Under the pieces are notes generated by a model, which did no database searches, was not told where the DNA came from, and worked only from the letters and a program-made list of their open reading frames with translations. This document shows, piece by piece, positions 1 through 14,941 of a stretch of DNA of 64,000 nucleotides. Origin of the DNA: Megachile rotundata. Taxonomy: Eukaryota; Arthropoda; Insecta; Hymenoptera; Megachilidae. The stretch is from contig NW_027473318.1 in assembly GCF_050947335.1 (NCBI RefSeq), forward strand, positions 1,736,001 through 1,800,000, in the 5' to 3' direction. Every line of letters begins with the position of its first letter. The first letter of the stretch is position 1. The position numbers were made by a program, and so were the translations under genes.

Positions 1-514
1 CATACAATCACAATCATACAATCACAATCGTACAATCACAATCATACAATCAATATCATGCAATCGCAATCATAACATCACAATCATACAGTCACAACCA
101 TACAATCATAATCATACAATCACAATCATACAATCATAATCATACAATCACAATCATACAATCGCAATCATACAATCACAATCATACTATCGCAATCATA
201 CTATCGCAATCATACAATCACAATCATACCATCACAATCATACAATCACAATCATACAATCATAATCATACAATCACAATCATACAATCACAATCATACA
301 ATCACAATCATACAATCACAATCATACAACCACAATCATACAATCACAATCATACCTTCACAATCATACTTTAACAATCATACAATCACAATCATACAAT
401 CACAGTCATACAATCACAGTCATACAATAACAATCATATAATCACAATCATACTATCACAATCATACAATCGCAATCATACAATCACAATCATACAATCG
501 CAATCATACAATTA

Positions 515-542
515 CAATCTCCCAAATACAATCTCCCAAATA
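515..542 (+). repeat. CTCCC-monomer block, 2 copies (representative of short blocks)
   Basis: The diverged 14-bp monomer caatctcccaaata occurs here twice, introduced by attacaatc. Similar one- or two-copy blocks lie near 2989, 4389, 5523, 11846, 12169, 15538, 15860, 17205, 18464, 20212, 20898, 26760, 28283, 31403, 39043, 40791, 47214, 48851, 54924, 55246, 58016, 58338 and 61107. Those near 2989, 12169, 15860, 17205, 18464, 39043, 47214, 55246 and 58338 carry a cccagata variant. Because the length is 14 bp the block stays in register with the array. Confidence 0.9.
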
Positions 543-854
543 CAATCAAACAATCACAATCATACAATAACAATCATACAATCACAATCATACAATCACA
601 ATCATACTATCACAATCGTACAATCACAATCGTACAATCACAATCATACAATCACAATCATACAATCACAATCATACAATCACAATCATACTTTCACAAT
701 CATACTATCACAATCATACAATCACAATCATACAATCACAGTCATACAATAACAATCATATAATCACAATCATACTATCGCAATCATACAATCACAATCA
801 TACAATCACAATCATAAAATCACAATCATACAATCACAATCATACAATCACAAT

Positions 855-1328
855 CAAAGAATCACAATCATACAATCACAATCATACAATCGCAAGCATA
901 CAATCACAATCATACAATCTCAATCATACAATCACAATCATACAATCACAATCATACAATCATAATCATACAATTACAATCATACATCACAATCATACAA
1001 TCACAATCATACAATCGCAAGCATACAATCACAATCATACAATCTCAATCATACAATCACAATCATACAATTATAATCATACAATTACAATCATACATCA
1101 CAATCATACAATCACAATCATACAATCACAATCATACTATCGCAATCATACAATCTCAATCATACTTTCACAATCATACTATCACAATCATACAATCACA
1201 ATCATACAATCACAGTCATACAATAACAATCATATAATCACAATCATACTATCACAATCATACAATCACAATCATACAATCACAATCATAAAATCACAAT
1301 CATACAATCACAATCATACAATCACAAT
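855..1328 (+). repeat. 474-bp CAAAG module, copy 1
   Basis: The rare variant caaagaatc starts at 855 and again at 1329. The 474 bp equal 34 monomers less two bases, which fits the two 13-bp tacatcac monomers inside. The module also holds two cgcaagc variants, actttcac, a cagtc monomer and atataatc. Its second boundary copy is followed by tcagacaatc, which the first is not. Confidence 0.9.
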
Positions 1329-2022
1329 CAAAGAATCACAATCATACAATCACAATCATACAATCGCAAGCATACAATCACAATCATACAATCTCAATCA
1401 TACAATCACAATCAGACAATCACAATCATACAATCATAATCATACAATTACAATCATACATCACAATCATACAATCACAATCATACTATCACAATCATAC
1501 AATCACAATCATACAATCACAATCATACAATCACAATCATACTTTCACAACCATACAATCACAATCATACAATCACAATCATACATTCAAAATCATGCAA
1601 TCACAATCATACAATCGCAATCATGCAATCTCAATCATTCAATCATAATCGTACAATCACAATCATACAATCACAATCGTACAATCACAATCATACAATC
1701 AATATCATACAATCGCAATCATCCCATCACAATCATACAGTCACAACCATACAATCATAATCATACAATCACAATCATACAATCATAATCATACAATCAC
1801 AATCATACAATCGCAATCATACAATCACAATCATACAATTACAATCATACTATCGCAATCATACAATCACAATCATACCATCACAATCATACAATCTCAA
1901 TCATACAATCACAATCATACAATCATAATAATACAATTACAATCATACATCACAATCATACAATCACAATCATACAATCGCAATCATACAATCACAATCA
2001 TACAATCGCAATCATACAATTA

Positions 2023-2079
2023 CAATCTCCCAAATATAAATCTCCCAAATACAATCTCCCAAACACAATCTCCCAAGTA
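2023..2079 (+). repeat. CTCCC block, 4 copies with a 15-bp monomer
   Basis: Four monomers of 14, 15, 14 and 14 bp. The second carries the one-base insertion (tataaatctccc), the third ends in cccaaaca and the fourth in cccaagta. Confidence 0.9.
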
Positions 2080-2363
2080 CAATCATACAATCACAATCAT
2101 ACAATCACAATCATACAATCACAATCATACTATCACAATCATACAATCACAATCATACAATCACAATCATACAATCACAATCATACAATCACAATCATAC
2201 TTCCACAATCATACAATCACAATCATACAATCACAATAATACAATCACAGTCATACAATCACAGTCATACAATCACAATCGTACTATCACAATCATACAA
2301 TCACAATCATACAATCACAATCGTACATTCACAATCATACAATCACAATCATACAATCACAAT

Positions 2364-2520
2364 CGTACAATCACAATCGTACAATCACAATCGTACAATC
2401 ACAATAGTACAATCACAATCGTACAATCACAATCGTACAATCACAATCGTACAATCACAATCGTACAATCACAATCGTACAATCACAATCGTACAATCAC
2501 AATCGTACAATCACAATCGC
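2364..2520 (+). repeat. CGT-monomer run 1 (10 CGT plus one AGT)
   Basis: Eleven consecutive 14-bp monomers carry cgtac in place of catac; the one near 2406 reads agtac. The run ends in cgcacaacc, a terminator variant that closes every run in the window. Unlike most later runs it is not followed by the caaaaatac marker. Confidence 0.9.
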
Positions 2521-3689
2521 ACAACCACAATCAGACAATCACAATCATACAATCACAATCATACAATCACAATCATACAATCACAATCATACTATCACAA
2601 TCATACAATCACAATCATACAATCATAATCATACGTTCAAAATCATGCAATCACAATCATACAATCACAATCATACAATCACAATCATACAATCAGAATC
2701 ATACAATCACAATCATTCAATAACAATCGTACAATCACAATCGTACAATCACATTCGCACAACCACAATCAGAAAATCACACTCATACAATCACAATCAT
2801 ACAATCACAATCATACAATCACAATCATACCATCACAATCATACCATCACAATCATACCATCACAATCATACTTTCACAATCATACAATCACAATCATAC
2901 AATCACAATTATACATCACAATCATACAATCACAATCATACAATCGCAATCATACAATCACAATCATACAATCGCAATCATACAATTACAATCTCCCAAA
3001 TACAATCTCCCAGATACAGTCATACAATCACAATCATACAATCACAATCATACAATCACAATCATACAATCGCAATCATACATTCAAAATCATGCAATCA
3101 CAATCATACAATCACTATCATGCAATCACAATCATACAATCACAATCATACCATCACAATCATACCATCACAATCATACCATCACAATCATACTTTAACA
3201 ATCATACAATCACAATCATACAATCACAGTCATACAATCACAATCATACAATCACAATCATACTATTACAATCATACAATCACAATCATACAATCACAAT
3301 CATACAAACACAATCATACAATCATAATCATACAATAACAATCATACAATCACAATCATACAATCACAATCATACAATCACAATCATACAATCGCAAGCA
3401 TACAATCACAATCATACAATCACAATCATACATTCAAAATCATGCAATCACAATCATACAATCGCAATCATGCAATCTCAATCATTCAATCATAATCATA
3501 CAATCACAATCATACAATCACAATCGTACAATCACAATCATACAATCAATATCATACAATCGCAATCATACCATCACAATCATACAATCACAAACATACA
3601 ATCACAATCATACAATCACAATCATACAATCACAATCATACAAACACAATCATACAATCATAATCATACAATAACAATCATACAATCAC

Positions 3690-5830
3690 AATCATACATT
3701 CACAATCATACAATCACAATCATACAATCGCAAGCATACAATCACAATCATACAATCACAATCATACAATCACAATCATACTTTCACAACCATACAATCA
3801 CAATCATACATTCAAAATCATGCAATCACAATCATACAATCGCAATCATGCAATCTCAATCATTCAATCATAATCATACAATCACAATCATACAATCACA
3901 ATCGTACAATCACAATCATACAATCAATATCATGCAATCGCAATCATAACATCACAATCATACAGTAACAACCATACAATCATAATCATACAATCACAAT
4001 CATACAATCATAATCATACAATCACAATCATACAATCGCAATCATACAATCACAATCATACAATCACAATCATACTATCGCAATCATACAATCACAATCA
4101 TACCATCACAATCATACAATCACAATCATACAATCATAATCATACAATCACAATCATACAATCACAATCATACAATCACAATCATACAATCACAATCATA
4201 CAACCACAATCATACAATCACAATCATACCATCACAATCATACTTTAACAATCATACAATCACAATCATACAATCACAGTCATACAATCACAGTCATACA
4301 ATAACAATCATATAATCACAATCATACTATCACAATCATACAATCGCAATCATACAATCACAATCATACAATCGCAATCATACAATTACAATCTCCCAAA
4401 TACAATCTCCCAAATACAATCAAACAATCACAATCATACAATAACAATCATACAATCACAATCATACAATCACAATCATACTATCACAATCGTACAATCA
4501 CAATCGTACAATCACAATCATACAATCACAATCATACAATCACAATCATACAATCACAATCATACTTTCACAATCATACTATCACAATCATACAATCACA
4601 ATCATACAATCACAGTCATACAATAACAATCATATAATCACAATCATACTATCGCAATCATACAATCACAATCATACAATCACAATCATAAAATCACAAT
4701 CATACTATTACAATCATACAATCACAATCATACAATCACAATCATACAAACACAATCATACAATCATAATCATACAATAACAATCATACAATCACAATCA
4801 TACAATCACAATCATACAATCACAATCATACATTCACAATCATACAATCACAATCATACAATCGCAAGCATACAATCACAATCATACAATCACAATCATA
4901 CAATCACAATCATACTTTCACAACCATACAATCACAATCATACATTCAAAATCATGCAATCACAATCATACAATCGCAATCATGCAATCTCAATCATTCA
5001 ATCATAATCATACAATCACAATCATACAATCACAATCGTACAATCACAATCATACAATCAATATCATGCAATCGCAATCATAACATCACAATCATACAGT
5101 AACAACCATACAATCATAATCATACAATCACAATCATACAATCATAATCATACAATCACAATCATACAATCGCAATCATACAATCACAATCATACAATCA
5201 CAATCATACTATCGCAATCATACAATCACAATCATACCATCACAATCATACAATCACAATCATACAATCATAATCATACAATCACAATCATACAATCACA
5301 ATCATACAATCACAATCATACAATCACAATCATACAACCACAATCATACAATCACAATCATACCATCACAATCATACTTTAACAATCATACAATCACAAT
5401 CATACAATCACAGTCATACAATCACAGTCATACAATAACAATCATATAATCACAATCATACTATCACAATCATACAATCGCAATCATACAATCACAATCA
5501 TACAATCGCAATCATACAATTACAATCTCCCAAATACAATCTCCCAAATACAATCAAACAATCACAATCATACAATAACAATCATACAATCACAATCATA
5601 CAATCACAATCATACTATCACAATCGTACAATCACAATCGTACAATCACAATCATACAATCACAATCATACAATCACAATCATACAATCACAATCATACT
5701 TTCACAATCATACTATCACAATCATACAATCACAATCATACAATCACAGTCATACAATAACAATCATATAATCACAATCATACTATCGCAATCATACAAT
5801 CACAATCATACAATCACAATCATAAAATCA
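3690..5830 (+). repeat. Repeat at 1,134-bp spacing (81 monomers)
   Basis: cgcaagc pairs at 3729/4863, actttcac at 3781/4915, caatatcatg at 3925/5059, a private cagtaacaacc at about 3963/5097, and ctccc at 4393/5527. Upstream of 3690 the spacing changes by two monomers. Downstream the first copy leaves the match near 4,700 at tactattac, which resembles the sequence at 3261. Confidence 0.82.
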
Positions 5831-5862
5831 CAATCATACAATCACAATCATACAATCACAAT

Positions 5863-6336
5863 CAAAGAATCACAATCATACAATCACAATCATACAATCG
5901 CAAGCATACAATCACAATCATACAATCTCAATCATACAATCACAATCATACAATCACAATCATACAATCATAATCATACAATTACAATCATACATCACAA
6001 TCATACAATCACAATCATACAATCGCAAGCATACAATCACAATCATACAATCTCAATCATACAATCACAATCATACAATTATAATCATACAATTACAATC
6101 ATACATCACAATCATACAATCACAATCATACAATCACAATCATACTATCGCAATCATACAATCTCAATCATACTTTCACAATCATACTATCACAATCATA
6201 CAATCACAATCATACAATCACAGTCATACAATAACAATCATATAATCACAATCATACTATCACAATCATACAATCACAATCATACAATCACAATCATAAA
6301 ATCACAATCATACAATCACAATCATACAATCACAAT
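5863..6336 (+). repeat. 474-bp CAAAG module, copy 2
   Basis: Matches copy 1 at 5,008 bp. Both share the private variant attataatc in the second half, which later copies replace with atcataatc. Confidence 0.9.
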
Positions 6337-7030
6337 CAAAGAATCACAATCATACAATCACAATCATACAATCGCAAGCATACAATCACAATCATACAAT
6401 CTCAATCATACAATCACAATCAGACAATCACAATCATACAATCATAATCATACAATTATAATCATACATCACAATCATACAATCACAATCATACTATCAC
6501 AATCATACAATCACAATCATACAATCACAATCATACAATCACAATCATACTTTCACAACCATACAATCACAATCATACAATCACAATCATACATTCAAAA
6601 TCATGCAATCACAATCATACAATCGCAATCATGCAATCTCAATCATTCAATCATAATCGTACAATCACAATCATACAATCACAATCGTACAATCACAATC
6701 ATACAATCAATATCATACAATCGCAATCATCCCATCACAATCATACAGTCACAACCATACAATCATAATCATACAATCACAATCATACAATCATAATCAT
6801 ACAATCACAATCATACAATCGCAATCATACAATCACAATCATACAATTACAATCATACTATCGCAATCATACAATCACAATCATACCATCACAATCATAC
6901 AATCTCAATCATACAATCACAATCATACAATCATAATAATACAATTACAATCATACATCACAATCATACAATCACAATCATACAATCGCAATCATACAAT
7001 CACAATCATACAATCGCAATCATACAATTA

Positions 7031-7087
7031 CAATCTCCCAAATATAAATCTCCCAAATACAATCTCCCAAACACAATCTCCCAAGTA
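7031..7087 (+). repeat. CTCCC block, 4 copies with a 15-bp monomer
   Basis: It matches the block at 2023-2079, including the cccaagta variant, at the 5,008-bp offset. Confidence 0.9.
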
Positions 7088-7371
7088 CAATCATACAATC
7101 ACAATCATACAATCACAATCATACAATCACAATCATACTATCACAATCATACAATCACAATCATACAATCACAATCATACAATCACAATCATACAATCAC
7201 AATCATACTTCCACAATCATACAATCACAATCATACAATCACAATAATACAATCACAGTCATACAATCACAGTCATACAATCACAATCGTACTATCACAA
7301 TCATACAATCACAATCATACAATCACAATCGTACATTCACAATCATACAATCACAATCATACAATCACAAT

Positions 7372-7514
7372 CGTACAATCACAATCGTACAATCACAATC
7401 GTACAATCACAATCGTACAATCACAATCGTACAATCACAATCGTACAATCACAATCGTACAATCACAATCGTACAATCACAATCGTACAATCACAATCGT
7501 ACAATCACAATCGC
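7372..7514 (+). repeat. CGT-monomer run 2 (10 copies)
   Basis: This is the counterpart of run 1 at an offset of 5,008 bp, one monomer shorter and without the agtac variant. It ends in cgcacaacc and is followed by the caaaaatac marker near 7593. Confidence 0.9.
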
Positions 7515-7680
7515 ACAACCACAATCAGACAATCACAATCATACAATCACAATCACACAATCACAATCATACAATCACAATCATACAATCACAAAAATAC
7601 AATCATAATCATACAATCACAATCATACAATCGCAATCATACAATCACAATCATACAATCATAATCATACATTCGAAATC

Positions 7681-8988
7681 ATGCAATCACAATCATACAA
7701 TCACAATCATGCAATCACAATCATACAATCAGAATCATACAATCACAATCATTCAATAACAATCGTACAATCACAATCGTACAATCACAATCGCACAACC
7801 ACAATCAGAAAATCACACTCATACAATCACAATCATACAATCACAATCATACAATCACAATCATACCATCACAATCATACCATCACAATCATACTTTCAC
7901 AATCATACAATCACAATCATACAATCACAATCATACAATCACAGTCATACAATCACAATCATACAATCACAATCATACAATCACAATCATACCATCACAA
8001 TCATACTTTCACAATCATACAATCACAATCATACAATCACAATCATACAATCACAATCATACAATCACAGTCATACAATCACAATCATACAATCACAATC
8101 ATACTATCACAATCATACAATCACAATCATACAATCACCATCATACAAACACAATCATACAATCATAATCATACAATAACAATCATACAATCACAATCAT
8201 ACATTCACAATCATACAATCACAATCATACAATCGCAAGCATACAATCACAATCATACAATCACAATCATACTTTCACAACCATACAATCACAATCATAC
8301 AATCACAATCATACATTCAGAATCATGCAATCGCAATCATACAATCGCAATCATGCAATCTCAATCATTCAATCATAATCATACAATCACAATCGTACAA
8401 TCACAATCATACAATCAATATCATGCAATCGCAATCATAACATCACAATCATACAGTCACAACCATACAATCATAATCATACAATCACAATCATACAATC
8501 ATAATCATACAATCACAATCATACAATCGCAATCATACAATCACAATCATACAATCACAATCATACTATCGCAATCATACAATCACAATCATACCATCAC
8601 AATCATACAATCACAATCATACAATCATAATCATACAATCACAATCATACAATCACAATCATACAATCACAATCATACAATCACAATCATACAATCACAA
8701 TCATACAATCACAATCATACAATCACAATCATACCATCACAATCATACTTTAACAATCATACAATCACAATCATACAATCACAGTCATACAATCACAATC
8801 ATACAATCACAATCATACAATCACAATCATACAATCACAATCATACAATCACAATCATACAATCACAATCATACAATCACAATCATACAATCACAATCAT
8901 ACAATCACAATCATACTTTCACAATCATACTATCACAATCATACAATCACAATCATACCATCACAGTCATACAATAACAATCATATAA
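7681..8988 (+). other. Repeat-derived open frame (435 codons), not a gene
   Basis: The same 14-residue pattern, starting at a catgcaatc monomer downstream of CGT run 2. A related frame at 2645-3949 (434 codons) starts in the equivalent module but then follows a different order of variants, as expected for array sequence without coding constraint. Confidence 0.9.
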
Positions 8989-9466
8989 TCACAATCATAC
9001 TATCACAATCATACTATCACAATCATACAATCACAATCATACAATCACAGTCATACAATAACAATCATGCAATCTCAATCATTCAATCATAATCGTACAA
9101 TCACGATCATACAATCACAATCGTACATTCACAATCATACAATCAATATCATACAATCGCAATCATCCCATCACAATCATACAGTCACAACCATACAATC
9201 ATAATCATACAATCACAATCATACAATCATAATCATACAATCACAATCATACAATCGCAATCATACAATCACAATCATACAATTACAATCATACTATCGC
9301 AATCATACAATCACAATCATACCATCACAATCATACAATCTCAATCATACAATCACAATCATACAATCATAATAATACAATTACAATCATACATCACAAT
9401 CATACAATCACAATCATACAATCGCAATCATACAATCACAATCATACAATCGCAATCATACAATTA

Positions 9467-9522
9467 CAATCTCCCAAATACAATCTCCCAAATACAATCT
9501 CCCAAACACAATCTCCCAAATA
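9467..9522 (+). repeat. CTCCC block, 4 copies
   Basis: Four 14-bp monomers, the third ending in cccaaaca. The one-base insertion of the 2023 block is absent. It is duplicated 643 bp downstream. Confidence 0.9.
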
Positions 9523-10109
9523 CAATCATACAATCACAATCATACAATCACAATCATACAATCACAATCATACTATCACAATCATACAATCACAATCATA
9601 CAATCACAATCATACAATCACAATCATACAATCACAATCATACTTCCACAATCATACTATCACAATCATACAATCACAATCATACAATCACAGTCATACA
9701 ATAACAATCATGCAATCTCAATCATTCAATCATAATCGTACAATCACGATCATACAATCACAATCGTACATTCACAATCATACAATCAATATCATACAAT
9801 CGCAATCATCCCATCACAATCATACAGTCACAACCATACAATCATAATCATACAATCACAATCATACAATCATAATCATACAATCACAATCATACAATCG
9901 CAATCATACAATCACAATCATACAATTACAATCATACTATCGCAATCATACAATCACAATCATACCATCACAATCATACAATCTCAATCATACAATCACA
10001 ATCATACAATCATAATAATACAATTACAATCATACATCACAATCATACAATCACAATCATACAATCGCAATCATACAATCACAATCATACAATCGCAATC
10101 ATACAATTA

Positions 10110-10165
10110 CAATCTCCCAAATACAATCTCCCAAATACAATCTCCCAAACACAATCTCCCAAATA
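10110..10165 (+). repeat. CTCCC block, 4 copies
   Basis: Second copy of the 9467 block within the 643-bp tandem duplication. Confidence 0.9.
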
Positions 10166-10435
10166 CAATCATACAATCACAATCATACAATCACAATCAT
10201 ACAATCACAATCATACTATCACAATCATACAATCACAATCATACAATCACAATCATACAATCACAATCATACAATCACAATCATACTTCCACAATCATAC
10301 AATCACAATCATACAATCACAATAATACAATCACAGTCATACAATCACAGTCATACAATCACAATCGTACTATCGCAATCATACAATCACAATCATACAA
10401 TCACAATCGTACATTCACAATCATACAATCACAAT

Positions 10436-10564
10436 CGTACAATCACAATCGTACAATCACAATCGTACAATCACAATCGTACAATCACAATCGTACAATC
10501 ACAATCGTACAATCACAATCGTACAATCACAATCGTACAATCACAATCGTACAATCACAATCGC
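10436..10564 (+). repeat. CGT-monomer run 3 (9 copies)
   Basis: Nine cgtac monomers, spaced by 14 bp, end in cgcacaacc. The caaaaatac marker follows near 10642. Confidence 0.9.
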
Positions 10565-10795
10565 ACAACCACAATCAGACAATCGCAATCATACAATCAC
10601 AATCACACAATCACAATCATAGAATCACAATCATTCAATCACAAAAATACAATCATAATCATACAATCACAATCATACAATCGCAATCATACAATCACAA
10701 TCATACAATCATAATCATACATTCAAAATCATGCAATCACAATCATACAATCACAATCATGCAATCACAATCATACAATCGCAATCATACAATTA

Positions 10796-10837
10796 CAATC
10801 TCCCAAATACAATCTCCCAAATACAATCACCCAAATA
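10796..10837 (+). repeat. CTCCC block, 3 copies ending in a CACCC variant
   Basis: Two caatctcccaaata monomers and one caatcacccaaata monomer. The CACCC form recurs only near 14979, 53761 and 56853. Confidence 0.88.
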
Positions 10838-10949
10838 CAATCATACAATCTCAATCATACAATCATAATCATACAATCACAATCATACAATCACGATCAT
10901 ACAATCACAATCATACTATCACAATCATACAATCGCAATCATACAATTA

Positions 10950-11005
10950 CAATCTCCCAAATACAATCTCCCAAATACAATCTCCCAAATACAATCTCCC
11001 AAATA
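10950..11005 (+). repeat. CTCCC block, 4 copies
   Basis: Four uniform 14-bp monomers without the cccaaaca variant. Confidence 0.88.
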
Positions 11006-12291
11006 CAATCATACAATCACAATCATACAATCACAATCATACAATCACAATCATACTACCACAATCATACTATCACAATCATACAATCACAATCATACAA
11101 TCACAATCATATAATCACAATCATACAATCACAATCATACAATCACAATCATACTATCACAATCATACAATCACAATCATACAATCACAATCATACATTC
11201 ACAATTATACAATCACAATCATACAATCACAATCATACAATCACAATCATACAATCACAATCATACAATCACAATCATACAATCACAATCATACATACAA
11301 AATCATGCGATCTCAATCATACAATCACAATCATGCAATCACAATCCTACAATCATAATCATACAATGACAATCATACAATCACAATCATACAATCACAG
11401 TCATCCAATCGCAATCTTACAATCACAATCATACAATCACAATCATACATTCAAAATCATGCAATCACAATCATACAATCACAATCATGCAATCACAATC
11501 ATTCAATCATAATCATACAATCACAATCATACAATCACAATCGTACAACCACAATCGCACAATCACAATCATACAATCACAGTCATACAATCACAATCAT
11601 ACAATCACAATCATACTATCACAATCATACAATCATAATCATACAATCACAATCATACAATCACAATCATACAATCACAATCATACAATCACAATCATAC
11701 AATCACAATCATACAATCACAATCATACAATCACAATCATACAATCATAATCATACAATTACAATTATACATCACAATCATACAATCACAATCATACAAT
11801 CGCAATCATACAATCACAATTATACAATCGCAATCATACAATTACAATCTCCCAAAAACAATCTCCCAAATACAATCATACAATCACAATCATACAATCA
11901 CAATCATACAATCACAATCATATAATCACAATCATACAATCACAATCATACAATCGCAATCATACAATCACAATCGTGCAATCATAATCATACAATCACA
12001 ATCATACGATCGCAATCATACAATCACAATCATACCACCACAATCATACAATCACAATCATACAATCATAATCATACAATTACAATCATACATCACAATC
12101 ATACAATCACAATCATACAATCGCAATCATACAATTACAATCATACAATCGCAATCATACAATTACAATCTCCCAAATACAATCTCCCAGATACAATCAT
12201 ACAATCACAATCATACAATCACAATCATACAATCACAATCATACAATCGCAATCATACAATCACAATTATACAATCGCAATCATACAATTA

Positions 12292-12361
12292 CAATCTCCC
12301 AAATACAATCTCCCAAATGCAATCTCCCAAATACAATCTCCCAAATACAATCTCCCAAATA
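12292..12361 (+). repeat. CTCCC block, 5 copies
   Basis: Five 14-bp monomers, the second ending in cccaaatg. The same five-copy arrangement recurs near 17329, 18588, 39167, 47338, 55369 and 58461. Confidence 0.9.
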
Positions 12362-14292
12362 CAATCATACAATCACAATCATACAATCACAATCATACAA
12401 TCACAATCATACTACCACAATCATACTATCACAATCATACAATTACAATCATACAATCACAATCATATAATCACAATCATACAATCACAATCATACAATC
12501 GCAATCATACATTCAAAATCATGCAATCACAATCATACAATCACTATCATGCAATCACAATCATACAATCAGAATCATACAATCAAAATCATACCATCAC
12601 AATCATACCATCACAATCATACTTTAACAATCATACAATCACAATCATACAATCACAGTCATACAATCACAATCATACAATCACAATCATACTATCACAA
12701 TCATGCAATCACAATCATACAATCACAATCATACAAACACAATCATACAATCATAATCATACAATAACAATCATACAATCACAATCATACAATCACAATC
12801 ATACAATCACAATCATACAATCGCAAGCATACAATCACAATCATACAATCACAATCATACATTCAAAATCATGCAATCACAATCATACAATCGCAATCAT
12901 GCAATCTCAATCATTCAATCATAATCATACAATCACAATCATACAATCACAATCGTACAATCACAATCATACAATCAATATCATACAATCGCAATCATAC
13001 CATCACAATCATACAGTCACAACCATACAATCATAATCATACAATCACAATCATACAATCATAATCATACAATCACAATCATACAATCGCAACCATACAA
13101 TCATAATCATACAATCACAATCATACGATCATAATCATACAATCACAATCATACAATCACAATCATACAATCACAATCATACAATCACAGTCATACAATC
13201 ACAATCATACAATCACAATCATACTATCACAATCATACAATCACAATCATACAATCACAATCATACATTCACAATCATACAATCACAATCATACAATCAC
13301 AATCATACAATCACAATCATACAATCACAATCATACAATCACAATCATACAATCACAATCATACATACAAAATCATGCGATCTCAATCATACAATCACAA
13401 TCATGCAATCACAATCCTACAATCATAATCATACAATGACAATCATACAATCACAATCATACAATCACAGTCATCCAATCACAATCTTACAATCACAATC
13501 ATACAATCAAAATCATACATTCAAAATCATGCAATCACAATCATACAATCACAATCATGCAATCACAATCATTCAATCATAATCATACAATCACAATCAT
13601 ACAATCACAATCGTACAATCACAATCATACAATCACAATCATACAATCGCAATCATACAATCACAATCATACAATCACAATCATACAATCACAATCATAC
13701 AATCACAATCATACAATCACAATCATACAATCACAATCATACTTTCACAATCATACTATCACAATCATACAATCACAATCATACAATCACAGTCATACAA
13801 TAACAATCATATAATCACAATCATACTATCACAATCATACTATCACAATCATACAATCACAATCATACAATCACAGTCATACAATAACAATCATGCAATC
13901 TCAATCATTCAATCATAATCGTACAATCACGATCATACAATCACAATCGTACATTCACAATCATACAATCAATATCATACAATCGCAATCATCCCATCAC
14001 AATCATACAGTCACAACCATACAATCATAATCATACAATCACAGTCATACAATCATAATCATACAATCACAATCATACAATCGCAATCATACAATCACAA
14101 TCATACAATTACAATCATACTATCGCAATCATACAATCACAATCATACCATCACAATCATACAATCTCAATCATACAATCACAATCATACAATCATAATA
14201 ATACAATTACAATCATACATGACAATCATACAATCACAATCATACAATCGCAATCATACAATCACAATCATACAATCGCAATCATACAATTA

Positions 14293-14348
14293 CAATCTCC
14301 CAAATACAATCTCCCAAATACAATCTCCCAAACACAATCTCCCAAATA
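14293..14348 (+). repeat. CTCCC block, 4 copies
   Basis: Four 14-bp monomers, the third ending in cccaaaca, as in the 9467 block. Confidence 0.9.
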
Positions 14349-14618
14349 CAATCATACAATCACAATCATACAATCACAATCATACTATCACAATCATACA
14401 ATCACAATCATACAATCACAATCATACAATCACAATCATACAATCACAATCATACTTCCACAATCATACTTCCACAATCATACAATCACAATCATACAAT
14501 CACAATAATACAATCACAGTCATACAATCACAGTCATACAATCACAATCGTACTATCACAATCATACAATCACAATCATACAATCACAATCGTACATTCA
14601 CAATCATACAATAACAAT

Positions 14619-14747
14619 CGTACAATCACAATCGTACAATCACAATCGTACAATCACAATCGTACAATCACAATCGTACAATCACAATCGTACAATCACA
14701 ATCGTACAATCACAATCGTACAATCACAATCGTACAATCACAATCGC
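14619..14747 (+). repeat. CGT-monomer run 4 (9 copies)
   Basis: Nine cgtac monomers are entered through a caataacaatc variant, which is unusual for these runs. The run ends in cgcacaacc and is followed by caaaaatac near 14825. Confidence 0.9.
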
Positions 14748-14941
14748 ACAACCACAATCAGACAATCGCAATCATACAATCACAATCACACAATCACAAT
14801 CATACAATCACAATCATTCAATCACAAAAATACAATCATAATCATACAATCACAATCATACAATCGCAATCATACAATCACAATCATACAATCATAATCA
14901 TACATTCAAAATCATGCAATCACAATCATACAATCACAATC

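Larger units (their letters stand above)
1..7512 (+). repeat. Higher-order unit of 5,008 bp, about one and a half copies
   Basis: Diagnostic variants pair at exactly 5,008 bp: caatatcatg at 51 and 5059, caaag at 855/5863 and 1329/6337, tataaatc at 2035 and 7043, and the first cgtac of the runs at 2364 and 7372. The length equals 358 monomers less four bases. A one-monomer difference exists near 195, where ctatcgcaatc is doubled in the first copy. Confidence 0.85.
9012..10297 (+). repeat. Tandem duplication, 643-bp unit
   Basis: Copies are 9012-9654 and 9655-10297. The private variant cacgatc falls at 9102 and 9745. The junction shows as cttccacaatc followed by tactatcac, where the outer end reads tacaatcac. 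The length is 46 monomers less one base, matching one 13-bp monomer per copy. Confidence 0.88.

Noticed and set aside
2035..2044. TATA box (tataaat)
   Set aside because: It is the 15-bp monomer variant that recurs in several CTCCC blocks (7043, 22420, 29807, 32924, 44245, 50372, 62629) with no gene downstream.
10950..11005. Strong G-quadruplex in CTCCC blocks
   Set aside because: G3 tracts on the complement are separated by 11 bases, beyond the usual loop limit. It is kept only as weak potential.
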